NCBI RefSeq assembly: GCF_018122595.1
Contig: NZ_JAGRQH010000001.1
Location: forward strand, 310,001 to 374,000
Direction of reading: 5' to 3'
Source of the DNA: Neokomagataea anthophila
GTDB lineage: Bacteria > Pseudomonadota > Alphaproteobacteria > Acetobacterales > Acetobacteraceae
DNA: 64,000 bases
The notes below the pieces were generated by a model. The model worked only from the letters and a program-made list of their open reading frames with translations. It was not told where the DNA came from and ran no database searches. Below are positions 52,211 through 61,506 of this stretch, one piece after another. The translations under genes and the position numbers were made by a program. Numbering within the stretch: the stretch's first letter is position 1; each line of letters begins with the position of its first letter.

Positions 52211-53098
52211 TTAATCTTCGAGGCCAATGGCACGCAAACGCGCTTTTTCCTCATCCCAACCAGCACGCTCTTTGACGTTCAGGAACAAATGACACTGCCG
52301 CTCCAGAAGATCCTGCAACTCAACACGCGCACGCGCACCGATGGACTTAATCTTATTCCCACCTTCCCCGATGAGAATCGCCTTATGTCCGGGGCGAGAC
52401 ACATAAATCGTGACTTCAATCCGAACCGACCCGTCCGGGCGATCCTTAAAGCTCTCTGTTTCAACCGTTGCTTGATACGGAATTTCTTCATGCGTCTGCA
52501 TAAAGATCTGCTCACGCACCAGTTCAGCCGCCAACAAACGATCCGGCAAATCCGTCAAATCATCTTCCGGGTACAGATATGGCCCTTCTGGCAGCGCTTG
52601 CGACAAACGCCCCATCAAATCATCCACACCATTGCCCTTACGCGCACTCAGCATGAAAACATGCTCAACGGTAATGAGCGCGCTGATCTCTTTCGTCAGC
52701 GGCAATAGTGCGTCCGGGGACAGCAGATCAATTTTATTCAGAACCAGCCAAACTTTGCTTTTTGCTTCAGCCAGCTTACCAATAATCTCACGCACATCGT
52801 CACGCAGACCGCTTTTGGCATCCACCAAGAGCAGCGTCATATCCGCATCCTGTGAGCCAGACCACGCGGCATTCACCATCGCCCGGTCCAAACGACGGCG
52901 CGGCTTAAAGATCCCCGGTAGATCGACCAAGATCACCTGAGCCTCTTCATGCATTACAATGCCCAACGTCCGAAAGCGCGTCGTCTGTGCCTTCGGGCTT
53001 ACAATGGACAGTTTTGCACCAGCAATGCGGTTCAACAGGGTTGATTTCCCCGCATTCGGCGCCCCAACAAGTGCCACAAAACCGCAGCGCGTCGTCAT
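52211..53098 (-). CDS. era: GTPase Era
   Basis: GTPase that binds the 3' end of 16S rRNA during 30S assembly. The 295-residue product has G1 VGAPNAGKSTLLN, switch I SIVSPKAQTTRFRTLG, G3 VDLPGIF, G4 LNKIDLL, and a C-terminal KH domain with AILIGEGGNKIKSIGARARVELQDLL. ATG 53098 has AAGGA with a 7-base spacer. It follows rnc directly, the usual lepB-rnc-era order. Confidence 0.97.
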   Translation of the reverse strand: MTTRCGFVALVGAPNAGKSTLLNRIAGAKLSIVSPKAQTTRFRTLGIVMHEEAQVILVDLPGIFKPRRRLDRAMVNAAWSGSQDADMTLLLVDAKSGLRDDVREIIGKLAEAKSKVWLVLNKIDLLSPDALLPLTKEISALITVEHVFMLSARKGNGVDDLMGRLSQALPEGPYLYPEDDLTDLPDRLLAAELVREQIFMQTHEEIPYQATVETESFKDRPDGSVRIEVTIYVSRPGHKAILIGEGGNKIKSIGARARVELQDLLERQCHLFLNVKERAGWDEEKARLRAIGLED

Positions 53099-53115
53099 AC
53101 TCTTTTCCTTCACCC

Positions 53116-53850
53116 TCAGGATGCTTTGTTTTGCCCTAAACGGGCCAATAAATCACTCGCAGCCATGCTTTCCGCTTGGCGCTTTGAACCAGCCTGCCCC
53201 ATACCCGTCTGCCCGCACGCTGTCACCGCCACGCGGAACACAGGCGCATGAGAGGGGCCTTCAGCAGCCAAAATATCATACACTGGAAGAGGCTGCGCAC
53301 GCGCAAGCAAATATTCCTGCAAACGTGTCTTTGGCTCTTTATGCGGGCGCGCATCGCTATCAATTCGCCCAGCCCAACGCTCACGCACGACACGGCGCGC
53401 CGGATCCAACCCCGCATCCAAATACAGTGCACCCAATAATGCTTCCATCGCATCAGCGCGAATGCTGGATAAACGACGGATGCCTGCCTCTTCTTCATGA
53501 GGAGAAATACGCAGCGCCGCTGAAAGCCCCACCTGATCCGCAATCTCAGCCAAAACGGGCCGCGAGACCAAATGCGCATGACGTGGCCCCAAAGCGCCCT
53601 CCTGCTCATCCGGATAGCGCTCGAACAACCACTCTGCCATCAGTAAGCCCAACACACGATCACCAATGAACTCTAAACGCTCATTTGATCCGGCACCCTT
53701 ACTGCGCCCAGAACGGCGGCCTCGCTTTGCCTCACGCCCACTCACAGCCGAGCGATGCGTCAAAGCCTCGACCAAAAACCCCTGCTCTTGAAAACTATGC
53801 CCAAGAGCCCGTTCCATAGCCTCAATGGCTTGTTCAAGAGATAACGTCAT
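53116..53850 (-). CDS. rnc: Ribonuclease III
   Basis: Cleaves double-stranded RNA in rRNA precursors and messages. The 244-residue product has NERLEFIGDRVLGLLMAEWLF (the nuclease signature), SSIRADAMEALLGALYLDAG with catalytic acids, and a C-terminal double-stranded RNA-binding domain (KTRLQEYLLARAQPLPVYDI). A basic insertion (REAKRGRRSGRSKGAGS) precedes the signature. The ATG at 53850 overlaps the lepB stop by one base (TAATG). Confidence 0.96.
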   Translation of the reverse strand: MTLSLEQAIEAMERALGHSFQEQGFLVEALTHRSAVSGREAKRGRRSGRSKGAGSNERLEFIGDRVLGLLMAEWLFERYPDEQEGALGPRHAHLVSRPVLAEIADQVGLSAALRISPHEEEAGIRRLSSIRADAMEALLGALYLDAGLDPARRVVRERWAGRIDSDARPHKEPKTRLQEYLLARAQPLPVYDILAAEGPSHAPVFRVAVTACGQTGMGQAGSKRQAESMAASDLLARLGQNKAS

Positions 53851-54683
53851 TAGTGCAACAAATGCAAAATACGGCCCCAGCGGATTTCCACCGGCCAATA
53901 CCAGATTTCCCACCACGGATGGCGCAGATCAATCGAGAACGCAACAATAGGCGTACGACCCACAAGATTTTGCATTGGGACAAAACCCAAATCATCCGGA
54001 CCATCACCTTGGAAGCGGCTATCGGCACTATCGTCCCGATCATCCCCCATCGCAAAGAAGGTCCCTGCAGGCACAACATATTCCGACGTATTATTCGCGA
54101 AGCCGTCATCCACCAGCTTGAGAATATCATGCGATACAGGCGGACGCCCACCACTCCCCGGCAGCTCTTCCCGATAACGTTCACCACTCAGCAAACGACC
54201 ATTCTCATCGACGACTTCATAATGCCCCAGGTCCTTACGTGGCACTTCAAGACCATTGAGATACAGCTTACCGTCAATCATCTGAATATGATCACCCGGC
54301 AAACCAACAATCCGCTTTACATAATCAATGGACGTATCATGCGTATAACGAAACACCGCGATATCGCCGCGATGTGGTTCCGCACCAAAAATCCGACCAT
54401 TGAAGAGGTTCGGACCAAAAGGCAGTGAAAAGCGTGAATATCCATAGTTGAATTTTGTTGCGATAACAAAATCACCAACTTGCAACGTTGGAATCATGGA
54501 GCCCGACGGCACTTCATAAGGCGCAAAAACAAACGTACGCACCATCACAAAGATGAAAACCATACCAACAAACCAGCGTAGAGTGTCCCTCCAACTTTCT
54601 TGCTCTTGCGGTATGCTCGGCGCATTGCCGGCTTGTTCAGCTGTCTTTTGCGTCCCTAACACCGGCGCTTCCTTCTGTCTCAT
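53850..54683 (-). CDS. lepB: Signal peptidase I
   Basis: Removes signal peptides from exported proteins at the outer face of the inner membrane. The 277-residue product has one membrane helix (about 35-53) and the catalytic Ser in VPSGSMIPTL (S62). The general-base Lys is in YVKRIVGLPGD (K123), and the family box D/E is MGDDRDDSADSR. The rest is a periplasmic beta-rich domain. It is coupled to rnc by a one-base overlap. Confidence 0.96.
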   Translation of the reverse strand: MRQKEAPVLGTQKTAEQAGNAPSIPQEQESWRDTLRWFVGMVFIFVMVRTFVFAPYEVPSGSMIPTLQVGDFVIATKFNYGYSRFSLPFGPNLFNGRIFGAEPHRGDIAVFRYTHDTSIDYVKRIVGLPGDHIQMIDGKLYLNGLEVPRKDLGHYEVVDENGRLLSGERYREELPGSGGRPPVSHDILKLVDDGFANNTSEYVVPAGTFFAMGDDRDDSADSRFQGDGPDDLGFVPMQNLVGRTPIVAFSIDLRHPWWEIWYWPVEIRWGRILHLLH

Positions 54684-54737
54684 GTCTTGCTCATAGCCCA
54701 GCTTGGCACTTTAGGCCAATGCTCTCCTATAAGGGCA

Positions 54738-55142
54738 TCAATATGGCACAGCTTGAATCAGAACCTGAGCCAAAGCAAAAGGCGCATCATCGCTCAAACT
54801 CACGAAGAGTTGCGCCTGTTTTCCCTGTGGCACCAAACGCTGTAACGCGCGCTCAGCCCCACCTGACAACACCAACTCCGGCGCGCCCGCAGCGCTATTC
54901 ACCACACCGATATCTTGAAAACTTACACCTTGAGCAAAACCTGTACCAAGCGCCTTCACACAAGCCTCTTTCGCTGCCCAACGCTTTGCGTAACTTCCCA
55001 TACGGGCCGCGCCAGACAGGCGGTCAGCATGTTTGCGCTCAGCTTCAGTAAAAACACGGTCGACAAAACGATCACCAAAACGCGTAATCGCGGTTTCGAT
55101 CCGCTCGATCATGCACAGATCTGTCCCAATACCCACAATCAC
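54738..55142 (-). CDS. acpS: Holo-[acyl-carrier-protein] synthase
   Basis: Moves the phosphopantetheine arm from CoA to acyl carrier protein. The 134-residue product has GIGTDLCMIERIE (metal Asp), RVFTEAERKHA and RWAAKEACVKALGTGF (metal Glu). The start is GTG 55142 with AAGG at a 9-base spacing, 11 bases after the rsh stop. Confidence 0.95.
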   Translation of the reverse strand: MIVGIGTDLCMIERIETAITRFGDRFVDRVFTEAERKHADRLSGAARMGSYAKRWAAKEACVKALGTGFAQGVSFQDIGVVNSAAGAPELVLSGGAERALQRLVPQGKQAQLFVSLSDDAPFALAQVLIQAVPY

Positions 55143-55153
55143 GTTGTAATGCC

Positions 55154-57481
55154 TTACGCTTTCGCCCGCTCAACTTGCATAACACCCACAGCCGTGCGGA
55201 ATGCTGCAATCAAAGACGATAAGTGCCTCAAATCGCGCACTTCCAAATCAACCAAGACTTCCATGAAATCGAGCTGACGATTCACAATACGCAAATTCAC
55301 CACGCTACCCGCATGCTTGGCAGCCACATTCGTCAAAGTCGCAAGAATAGTCGGCTCATTGGTCGCTACAACAGACAAACGTGCCGTGTGCGGTGCCGCG
55401 TCCTTACGGCTACCAAGCGCATCATAATCCCAGTCAACATCTAAGAAACGCTCAGGCGTGTCCACATAGCTCGACAAGTTTCGACAGCTCTTACGATGTA
55501 TCGAAATACCCTTACTTTGCGCGATGATCCCAACAATCTGATCACCCGGAAGCGGACGACAGCACCCAGCAAAGCTAACCGCAATACCGCGCCCAACCCC
55601 GGTCACGATATTACCCGATGACACCTGAGAGGTACGCGCACCACTTTGAGGCGACGTCAATGTCTGCCCAAAACGTGGCGAGAGGCCCGGCACCATACGC
55701 GGCGCACGCGCCGTCTGACGCAACTCTGGATAAGCCGCGTTCACAACATCTTTCGGCCCAATTTGGCCCTGCCCAACAGCAACACTCAAATCTTCGACCG
55801 AAGCGTAACGAAGGTCCTTCAATAGGCTCTCTAGAACCTTTTCTGAACCATCCACCCCTTCCTGACGGAAGGCCTTAGCAATGCTGGCACGACCATTATC
55901 AAGATTAATCTGGCGTTGCTGTGCTGCAATAAAGCGCCGAATACGCGCACGCGCCTTGCCCGTAACAACAAAACGTTCCCATGACGGCGACGGTGTACCA
56001 CCACGCGCCGTCATGATCTCAACCTGATCCCCGTTTTGCAATTCATGGCGCAAGGGCATCAAACGCCCATTGACCTTCGCACCAACACAACGATCCCCCA
56101 CTTGACTATGCACTGCATAAGCAAAGTCAATCGGCGTCGCACCGCTGGGAAGTGAAATCAATTGCCCCTTAGGAGTGAAGCAAAAAACTTGGTCCTGATA
56201 CAGTTCCAGCTTCGTATTTTCGAGGAACTCATCCGGTGCCTGACTATCTTCCAAGATCTCCAAAAGATCCTGAACCCAACGCAGCTTACGCGTATGTGCA
56301 CCAAAAGCAGATGATAGTGCTGCAGCTTCCCGCTCACTAGGGGTCGCATCTTCTTTATATGCCCAATGCGAAGCAACACCATTTTCCGCCAAATCATGCA
56401 TTTGCGGCGTACGGATTTGCACTTCAATTTTTTGATTGCGCGGGTGCCGTAGCGTCACCCCAGTATGCAAACTTTGATACCCGTTTGCTTTTGGTGTGGA
56501 AATATAATCCTTAAAACGCCCCGCAATCACCGGAAACGCACCATGTATCGCGCCTAATGCCATGTAACACGCATCACGCGTTGGCACGACAATACGAAAC
56601 GCCATAATATCCGAAAGCTGTTCAAACGCCACATTACGGCGCTGCATCTTAGCCCAGATCGAATGAGGAGATTTTTCTCGACCGGATACTTCAACCTGCT
56701 CAATGCCCGCTTCACGACACAAAGCAATCAGTTCACGGCGCACATGTTCAACAACATCTGCCCCTTGACCGCGCAGAAAGTTCAAGCGTGCACGGATTGT
56801 CGCATCAGCTTCTGGCTCAAGCTGAGCAAAGGCGAGATTTTGTAGCTCCGTTTTAACACGATCCATACCAATACGCTCAGCGAGTGGCGCATAAATATCC
56901 ATCGTTTCGCGTGAAATACGCTGACGGCGGTCCAACCTCTGCACATAATGCAATGTCCGCATATTATGCAGACGGTCCGCCAATTTCACAATCAACACGC
57001 GAATATCGCGTGACATCGCCAACACCAGCTTACGGAAATTCTCCGCCTGCTTGGTACGGTCTGACTGTAGCTCTAGCCGTGTAAGCTTCGTGACCCCATC
57101 AACAAGGGAGGCCACATCTTCCCCAAACTGCTCCTGCAAGGAACGACACGATACACCGGTATCTTCTACCGTATCATGCAGCAAACCAACCATGATGGAC
57201 GTAATATCCATCCGAAAACCGGCTAGAATATTCGCAACAGCAATGGGGTGAGTGATATACGCATCGCCATTATCACGGCGCTGCCCATCATGGGCATCGG
57301 CCGCCACATCATAAGCGGCCTCAACACGTGCAATATCAGCACTAGCATCATACGCCACGATACGACGAATGACACCATCAATTGGCGGCTTAAAGTCACC
57401 ACAGGCCCCACCGGGGGTTTTTGCCTCACGCGGTGGACGACCTGCTTTTTTTTCTTCTGCTGGAGGAAGGGTGTCAGCCAT
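55154..57481 (-). CDS. Bifunctional (p)ppGpp synthetase/hydrolase
   Basis: RelA/SpoT homologue (rsh) that makes and degrades the stringent-response alarmone. The 775-residue product has an intact HD hydrolase domain (THPIAVANIL and LLHDTVEDTG, H102-D103), a synthetase domain with REKSPHSIWAKM, LSDIMAFRIVV and KANGYQSLHTGV, then a TGS domain (VFCFTPKGQLISLPSGATPIDFAY) and a C-terminal ACT domain. Because both catalytic halves look complete, it is probably the organism's single Rsh enzyme. It follows rpoZ after 41 bases; omega and ppGpp act on RNA polymerase together. Confidence 0.95.
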   Translation of the reverse strand: MADTLPPAEEKKAGRPPREAKTPGGACGDFKPPIDGVIRRIVAYDASADIARVEAAYDVAADAHDGQRRDNGDAYITHPIAVANILAGFRMDITSIMVGLLHDTVEDTGVSCRSLQEQFGEDVASLVDGVTKLTRLELQSDRTKQAENFRKLVLAMSRDIRVLIVKLADRLHNMRTLHYVQRLDRRQRISRETMDIYAPLAERIGMDRVKTELQNLAFAQLEPEADATIRARLNFLRGQGADVVEHVRRELIALCREAGIEQVEVSGREKSPHSIWAKMQRRNVAFEQLSDIMAFRIVVPTRDACYMALGAIHGAFPVIAGRFKDYISTPKANGYQSLHTGVTLRHPRNQKIEVQIRTPQMHDLAENGVASHWAYKEDATPSEREAAALSSAFGAHTRKLRWVQDLLEILEDSQAPDEFLENTKLELYQDQVFCFTPKGQLISLPSGATPIDFAYAVHSQVGDRCVGAKVNGRLMPLRHELQNGDQVEIMTARGGTPSPSWERFVVTGKARARIRRFIAAQQRQINLDNGRASIAKAFRQEGVDGSEKVLESLLKDLRYASVEDLSVAVGQGQIGPKDVVNAAYPELRQTARAPRMVPGLSPRFGQTLTSPQSGARTSQVSSGNIVTGVGRGIAVSFAGCCRPLPGDQIVGIIAQSKGISIHRKSCRNLSSYVDTPERFLDVDWDYDALGSRKDAAPHTARLSVVATNEPTILATLTNVAAKHAGSVVNLRIVNRQLDFMEVLVDLEVRDLRHLSSLIAAFRTAVGVMQVERAKA

Positions 57482-57522
57482 TACATCTCACCCCTCACCC
57501 ATGAGCATTACAAAGCAAAAGC

Positions 57523-57903
57523 TTAGAAGCGCCCGCGACCACCAAGCTCTGCCTCAACAGCAGCACTGTCAGAAGACATATGCGCCTGCTCTTCTTCTGA
57601 AGACACATCTTGAAGACCAAAAATATTTTGATCCGTAGGAATGATGTCCATCACTTCTTCATCAACAGGCTCTGGATCGGGCGCACGTGCCAGTGAACGA
57701 ACAATACGGTCTTGCAGAGTAGACAATTCGACCTTGTCTTCCGCAATCTCACGCAGAGCTACAACTGGATTCTTGTCGTTGTCACGATCAACATGCATTT
57801 CTTCGCCGCGTGACAAACCACGCGCACGTTGTGCGGCCAACAAAACCAAATCGAATCGGTTAGGCACCTTCTCGATGCAGTCTTCTACGGTTACGCGCGC
57901 CAT
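57523..57903 (-). CDS. rpoZ: DNA-directed RNA polymerase subunit omega
   Basis: Omega assists assembly of RNA polymerase and forms part of a ppGpp site. The 126-residue product begins [30 protein letters not shown] with [11 protein letters not shown] in the next helix; the acidic tail is longer than in E. coli, as usual in alphaproteobacteria. AAGGGGA lies upstream of ATG 57903. The 265-base gap to the divergent NYN gene holds no other gene that I can see. Confidence 0.96.
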   Translation of the reverse strand: MARVTVEDCIEKVPNRFDLVLLAAQRARGLSRGEEMHVDRDNDKNPVVALREIAEDKVELSTLQDRIVRSLARAPDPEPVDEEVMDIIPTDQNIFGLQDVSSEEEQAHMSSDSAAVEAELGGRGRF

Positions 57904-58168
57904 GAGGCTGTCCCCTTCGGGTCGAAATAATTAATATACAACTTTGGAAGATTCAGCGTATAGCATAATGGCCACAGCGTTGCAATCCGGCGCGAGATGG
58001 CCCACATCCCACAGAATGAAATACGACTTTACACCAGCACCGTGCAACTTTCCTCAAACACGCAACGTTCAGAAAGTTGGACACTTATTTTAACCGCATT
58101 GTCACGATTCTGCCGCAAGCGGCGAATATGAGCCCACATTCTCAGTACAAAATGGATTGTCTAAAATC

Positions 58169-58771
58169 ATGTTTTTAAAACCAGCAGAACGCACAGCCCT
58201 CTTCATTGATGGTGCCAGCCTCTATCATGCGGCAAAAAACCTTGGCTTCGACGTTGACTTCCGTAGTCTGCGCGATCTTTTCGAGAAGCGCAGCCTCTTC
58301 CGCCGCGCTTACTATTACGCCGCCATCCCAGACACCGACGAATACTCCCCTCTACGCCCTTTGACCGACTGGCTCGCCTATAACGGCTTTCATTTAGTAC
58401 TGAAAACCGCACGCGAGTTTACGGATCATTCAGGAAGACGCCGTATTAAAGGCAATATGGATGTCGAACTGGCCGTAGATCTTCTGGAACAAGCGCCTAA
58501 TCTGGACCACGCTGTCATTATCAGCGGGGATGCGGACCTACGCCGTGCGGTTGAGGCCGTACAATCTCGTGGTGTACGTGTTTCTGTGATTTCTTCAACG
58601 CGTTCCACCCCCCCGATGATCAGTGATGACCTGCGCCGCCAGGCAGATCGCTTCATCGAATTGGCCGAAATTGCTCCAGAATTCACACGACGCAGCGCAG
58701 AACCGCGCCCTCGTCAGGCTCCTATTCGTCATCCTGCCGATATTAATAGCGACGAAACTCTTCCGACATGA
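58169..58771 (+). CDS. NYN domain protein (LabA/DUF88-like)
   Basis: The 200-residue protein has a PIN-like NYN nuclease fold: ALFIDGASLYHAAKNLGFDVD with the first acidic residue, RRAYYYAAIPD, KGNMDVELAVDLLEQAPNLDHAVIISGDADLRRAVEAVQSRGVRVSV with the remaining acids. Such proteins are predicted ribonucleases; LabA relatives affect gene expression. The acidic site is intact here. ATG 58169 is chosen; a TTG at 58157 is also in frame. It overlaps the next gene by 4 bases. Confidence 0.88.
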   Translation: MFLKPAERTALFIDGASLYHAAKNLGFDVDFRSLRDLFEKRSLFRRAYYYAAIPDTDEYSPLRPLTDWLAYNGFHLVLKTAREFTDHSGRRRIKGNMDVELAVDLLEQAPNLDHAVIISGDADLRRAVEAVQSRGVRVSVISSTRSTPPMISDDLRRQADRFIELAEIAPEFTRRSAEPRPRQAPIRHPADINSDETLPT

Positions 58772-59319
58772 CCTTTGCGTTCCCTTCCGAGACTATCCAT
58801 TCTTCTTTTCTGGCTCCTTCGGAAGGGAGCCCTCCTTCTACCCCCCTCTCTCCCCCTTCGATACTCATCGTCCATGTTGATCAGACCCTCTCACGGGCCT
58901 GCTTAAAAGATCTTTTCGAAGCACGCGGCCTGCGGTTCTCCGCACAGAATGGTGATGGCTTTCGCCCTTATGCATGCTTTTCTCAAGCAAGCGCCGCCAT
59001 CCAAGCCACCATCGCCCAACCCGACCGCTTGAATACTGCCAAACAAACGCTGCAGCACGAGCTCAGAACCTTGCACGGCCTACAACTGGTCATTGCCATC
59101 GGCGTCAGTGCCCACATTACCCTGATGGATGCCTGCGGCATTACGCTCAACCGACAGACCTTTCACCCCAACGCGATTACGCGCCTACCAGATGGCCTAT
59201 TGGTCGCGCATCTCCCTGCACCCACCATCCAAAAAAGCCGTAACCACTTCACACGGATGACCGCAGCGCTCGATGCACTCTTGCCAGATATAGAACACGC
59301 CCTCGCACTACATGCTTAA
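58768..59319 (+). CDS. Truncated uracil-DNA glycosylase-like protein
   Basis: The 183-residue protein resembles only the C-terminal half of family 4/5 uracil-DNA glycosylases. The helix-strand LQHELRTLHGLQLVIAIGVSAH, then FHPNAITRLPDG and AHLPAPTIQKSRNHFTRM, match the glycosylase pattern ending S-Y-H-P-S...Q-N-T..G-R-L-T. The N-terminal catalytic motif (G.APG....R.G.PF.G.S) is absent, and the first 30 residues are Pro/Ser-rich. DNA repair activity is therefore doubtful. The ATG overlaps the NYN gene stop, so both are made together. The family call is my alignment by eye. Confidence 0.5.
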   Translation: MTFAFPSETIHSSFLAPSEGSPPSTPLSPPSILIVHVDQTLSRACLKDLFEARGLRFSAQNGDGFRPYACFSQASAAIQATIAQPDRLNTAKQTLQHELRTLHGLQLVIAIGVSAHITLMDACGITLNRQTFHPNAITRLPDGLLVAHLPAPTIQKSRNHFTRMTAALDALLPDIEHALALHA

Positions 59320-59403
59320 AAAATTATGCTTCACACCCTAGATACGATGACAAAAAATATTCCTCACCCCATTCACATTGCCACGTAGAGAACAAATATG
59401 CAT

Positions 59404-59428
59404 TCAGCCCTTCACCATGCAGGGCTGA
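59404..59428. terminator. Hairpin ahead of the beta-hydroxyacid dehydrogenase gene
   Basis: TCAGCCCT (59404-59411) and AGGGCTGA (59421-59428) form an 8-bp stem with a 9-base loop in the 137-base gap after the NYN/glycosylase-like pair. It may end that operon or form part of the leader of the next gene. Confidence 0.4.
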
Positions 59429-59456
59429 TACACTCACTGCCTAAAGAGGTTTTTAC

Positions 59457-60329
59457 ATGCCCAACCCAACAATTGGTTTCATTGGCTACGGCGCCATGGC
59501 CCAACCCATGGGCAAAAACCTCCAGAAAGCGGGCTATACGGTCCTAGCCTACACACCCTCAGGCCGTATCACCGGCGCAACACCACTTCCCTCGCCACGG
59601 GCCATTGCTGAGCAAGCTGACATTATCATTCTCTGCGTACCCAATGATGCCGCAGAACAAGCCTCCCTGCATGGCGAAAACGGACTTCTCGCAGGGCTGA
59701 ACCCAGACAAACTCGTGCTCGACACCTCAACTGTCTCCCCAGATCAAGCAGATGCACTCGCCAAGCTTGCACACGAACACGGCTTCGCCCTGCTCGACGC
59801 CCCTATGTCAGGCAGCACACCAGAAGCTGAAAAAGGCGAGCTTATCATGCTGGTCGGCGGCACCGCAGAAACCGTTGAGCGTGCACGTCCCATACTAGAT
59901 GTCATTGGCAAAATCACCATTCACGCAGGCCCTGCCGGTAGTGCTGCACGCCTCAAACTCGTCGTGAATGGCATTATGGGGGCAACGCTCAACGTCATTT
60001 CTGAAGGGGTCAGCTATGGCCTTTCTGCAGGAATTAAGCGGCATGTCCTATTCGAAACACTCCAAAACCTCGCCGTTATTAGCCCGCACCACAAACGCAA
60101 GCTGACCATGGCAGAGAATAAAAGTTTCCCATCCCAATTTCCCACACGCCTCATGTCCAAAGACATGGGCCTTCTCATGGAGGCCGGCCGAAAAGCTGGT
60201 GCGTTCATGCCGGCTATGGCTGTTGCTGACCAAGCTCTTGCCCTCAGCAACAATAACCACTCAGATGAAGATTACGCTGCACTGATCGGTGCGATGGAAC
60301 GCAGCGTTGCAAACATCGCGCATAAGTGA
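59457..60329 (+). CDS. NAD(P)-dependent beta-hydroxyacid dehydrogenase (3-hydroxyisobutyrate dehydrogenase family)
   Basis: Oxidoreductase acting on a small 3-hydroxy acid or aldehyde acid. The 290-residue product has the Rossmann motif IGFIGYGAMAQPMGKNLQKAGY, the substrate box LLDAPMSGSTPEAEKGEL, the catalytic Lys in GSAARLKLVVNGIMG, and KDMGLLMEAGRKAG near the C-terminus. Relatives include 3-hydroxyisobutyrate dehydrogenase, tartronate semialdehyde reductase and succinic semialdehyde/glyoxylate reductase; sequence alone does not settle the substrate. GAGG lies 7 bases before ATG 59457. Confidence 0.88.
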   Translation: MPNPTIGFIGYGAMAQPMGKNLQKAGYTVLAYTPSGRITGATPLPSPRAIAEQADIIILCVPNDAAEQASLHGENGLLAGLNPDKLVLDTSTVSPDQADALAKLAHEHGFALLDAPMSGSTPEAEKGELIMLVGGTAETVERARPILDVIGKITIHAGPAGSAARLKLVVNGIMGATLNVISEGVSYGLSAGIKRHVLFETLQNLAVISPHHKRKLTMAENKSFPSQFPTRLMSKDMGLLMEAGRKAGAFMPAMAVADQALALSNNNHSDEDYAALIGAMERSVANIAHK

Positions 60330-60422
60330 CATCGGTGAGCATGACGGTTCGCTATACGCATTGTAGCATGCGGGCCGACACGCTTTTTAATGCCCCTTCC
60401 TTTTCCTCAAGGAGCACATATC

Positions 60423-61031
60423 ATGGCTTTCGAACTTCCTTCCCTACCTTACGCCGCCAACGCACTTGCTGACGCTGGCATGTGCCAGGAAACCCTGGAA
60501 CTGCACCACGGCAAGCATCATCAGGCTTATGTCACAGCCCTGAATGGCTTCGTTGAAAAGAATGAAGAGCTCGCAGGCAAATCGCTCGAGGAAATCATTG
60601 TTCTCTCGCACGATTCTGCTGACATGGCGCCGATCTTCAACAATGCGGGCCAACATTGGAACCACATTCTGTTCTGGCAGAATCTGTCACCTGCTGGCGG
60701 CAAGATCCCAACAGCGCTGGAAAGCAAGCTGAACGAAGATTTCGGTTCAGTTGATGCCTTCAAAGCAGCCTTCAAGCAAGCTGCCACCACACAGTTCGGC
60801 TCAGGCTGGGCATGGCTGGTTCTGAATGGTGAAGGCAAACTCGTCGTCACCAAGACCCCAAATGGCAGCAACCCACTGGCTGAAGGCCAAGGCAAGACCC
60901 TTCTGGGTCTCGATGTTTGGGAGCACGCTTATTACCTCGACTTCCGTAACCGTCGCCCAGATTACGTATCAAACTACCTCGACAAGCTGGCGAATTACGA
61001 ATTCGCAGAAGCTGTGCTGAAATCCGCTTAA
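60423..61031 (+). CDS. sodB: Superoxide dismutase [Fe]
   Basis: Cytoplasmic enzyme that converts superoxide to peroxide and oxygen. The 202-residue product has metal ligands in LELHHGKHHQAYV (H28), NNAGQHWNHILFW, and LDVWEHAYYLDFRNRR (Asp and His). The Gln in AGQHWNH and FGSGWAWLV favour the iron type. ATG 60423 has AAGGAG with an 8-base spacer; earlier codons in the frame are unsupported. A strong intrinsic terminator follows at 61053. Confidence 0.96.
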   Translation: MAFELPSLPYAANALADAGMCQETLELHHGKHHQAYVTALNGFVEKNEELAGKSLEEIIVLSHDSADMAPIFNNAGQHWNHILFWQNLSPAGGKIPTALESKLNEDFGSVDAFKAAFKQAATTQFGSGWAWLVLNGEGKLVVTKTPNGSNPLAEGQGKTLLGLDVWEHAYYLDFRNRRPDYVSNYLDKLANYEFAEAVLKSA

Positions 61032-61052
61032 TCACGGGCTACACACATAAAA

Positions 61053-61084
61053 AAGCTCCGCAGACTATTCTGCGGAGCTTTTTT
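61053..61084. terminator. Strong intrinsic terminator of sodB, bidirectional with yajC
   Basis: AAGCTCCGCAG (61053-61063) and CTGCGGAGCTT (61070-61080) form a perfect 11-bp stem with a 6-base loop, followed by a T-run to 61084 and preceded by an A-run. It can therefore stop transcription on both strands, between sodB and the convergent yajC. Confidence 0.9.
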
Positions 61085-61117
61085 GTACCTAATCTTCTGC
61101 TGACATAACGCCAGACA

Positions 61118-61414
61118 TCAAGCCTTTTGTTCGCGTGACAGAACCGTCGTGATGGTGCTGCGTACAATCTTAACCCGCACACCTTGAGCGATCTCTACAT
61201 CAACTTCATCGCTGCCTTCACGCGTCGCCTGAACAACACCGATCACACCACCTGCCGTCACAATACGGTCACCACGGCGCAAGCTATTTTGCTCTTCTTT
61301 CAACTTGCGCTGACGCGCTTGCTGCGGACGGATCAGCAGAAAATACATCACCACGAAAATCAGAACCATCGGGGCGAATTGAATAAATTGTGGGTTAGCA
61401 AACACATTTTGCAT
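61118..61414 (-). CDS. yajC: Preprotein translocase subunit YajC
   Basis: Small inner-membrane partner of SecDF. The 98-residue product (from ATG 61414) has one membrane helix (FAPMVLIFVVMYFLLIRPQQ) followed by the conserved QRKLKEEQNSLRRGDRIVTAGGVIGVV. In most relatives secD and secF lie directly downstream; here the sodB terminator follows instead, so yajC stands alone. Confidence 0.95.
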   Translation of the reverse strand: MQNVFANPQFIQFAPMVLIFVVMYFLLIRPQQARQRKLKEEQNSLRRGDRIVTAGGVIGVVQATREGSDEVDVEIAQGVRVKIVRSTITTVLSREQKA

Positions 61415-61506
61415 GATCAAAGTTCCATCTTGAGTGAAGCGTGAAGGGACCATATCGTTCCCGGACCGCGCGTCAAGCGCCGCACTCTATTGAATAAAGC
61501 TTTACC

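Noticed and set aside
57904-58168. Possible RNA gene in the rpoZ-NYN gap
   Set aside because: Only a short GCCGC-AA-GCGGC palindrome is visible; no tRNA cloverleaf, tmRNA or other known RNA pattern could be found.
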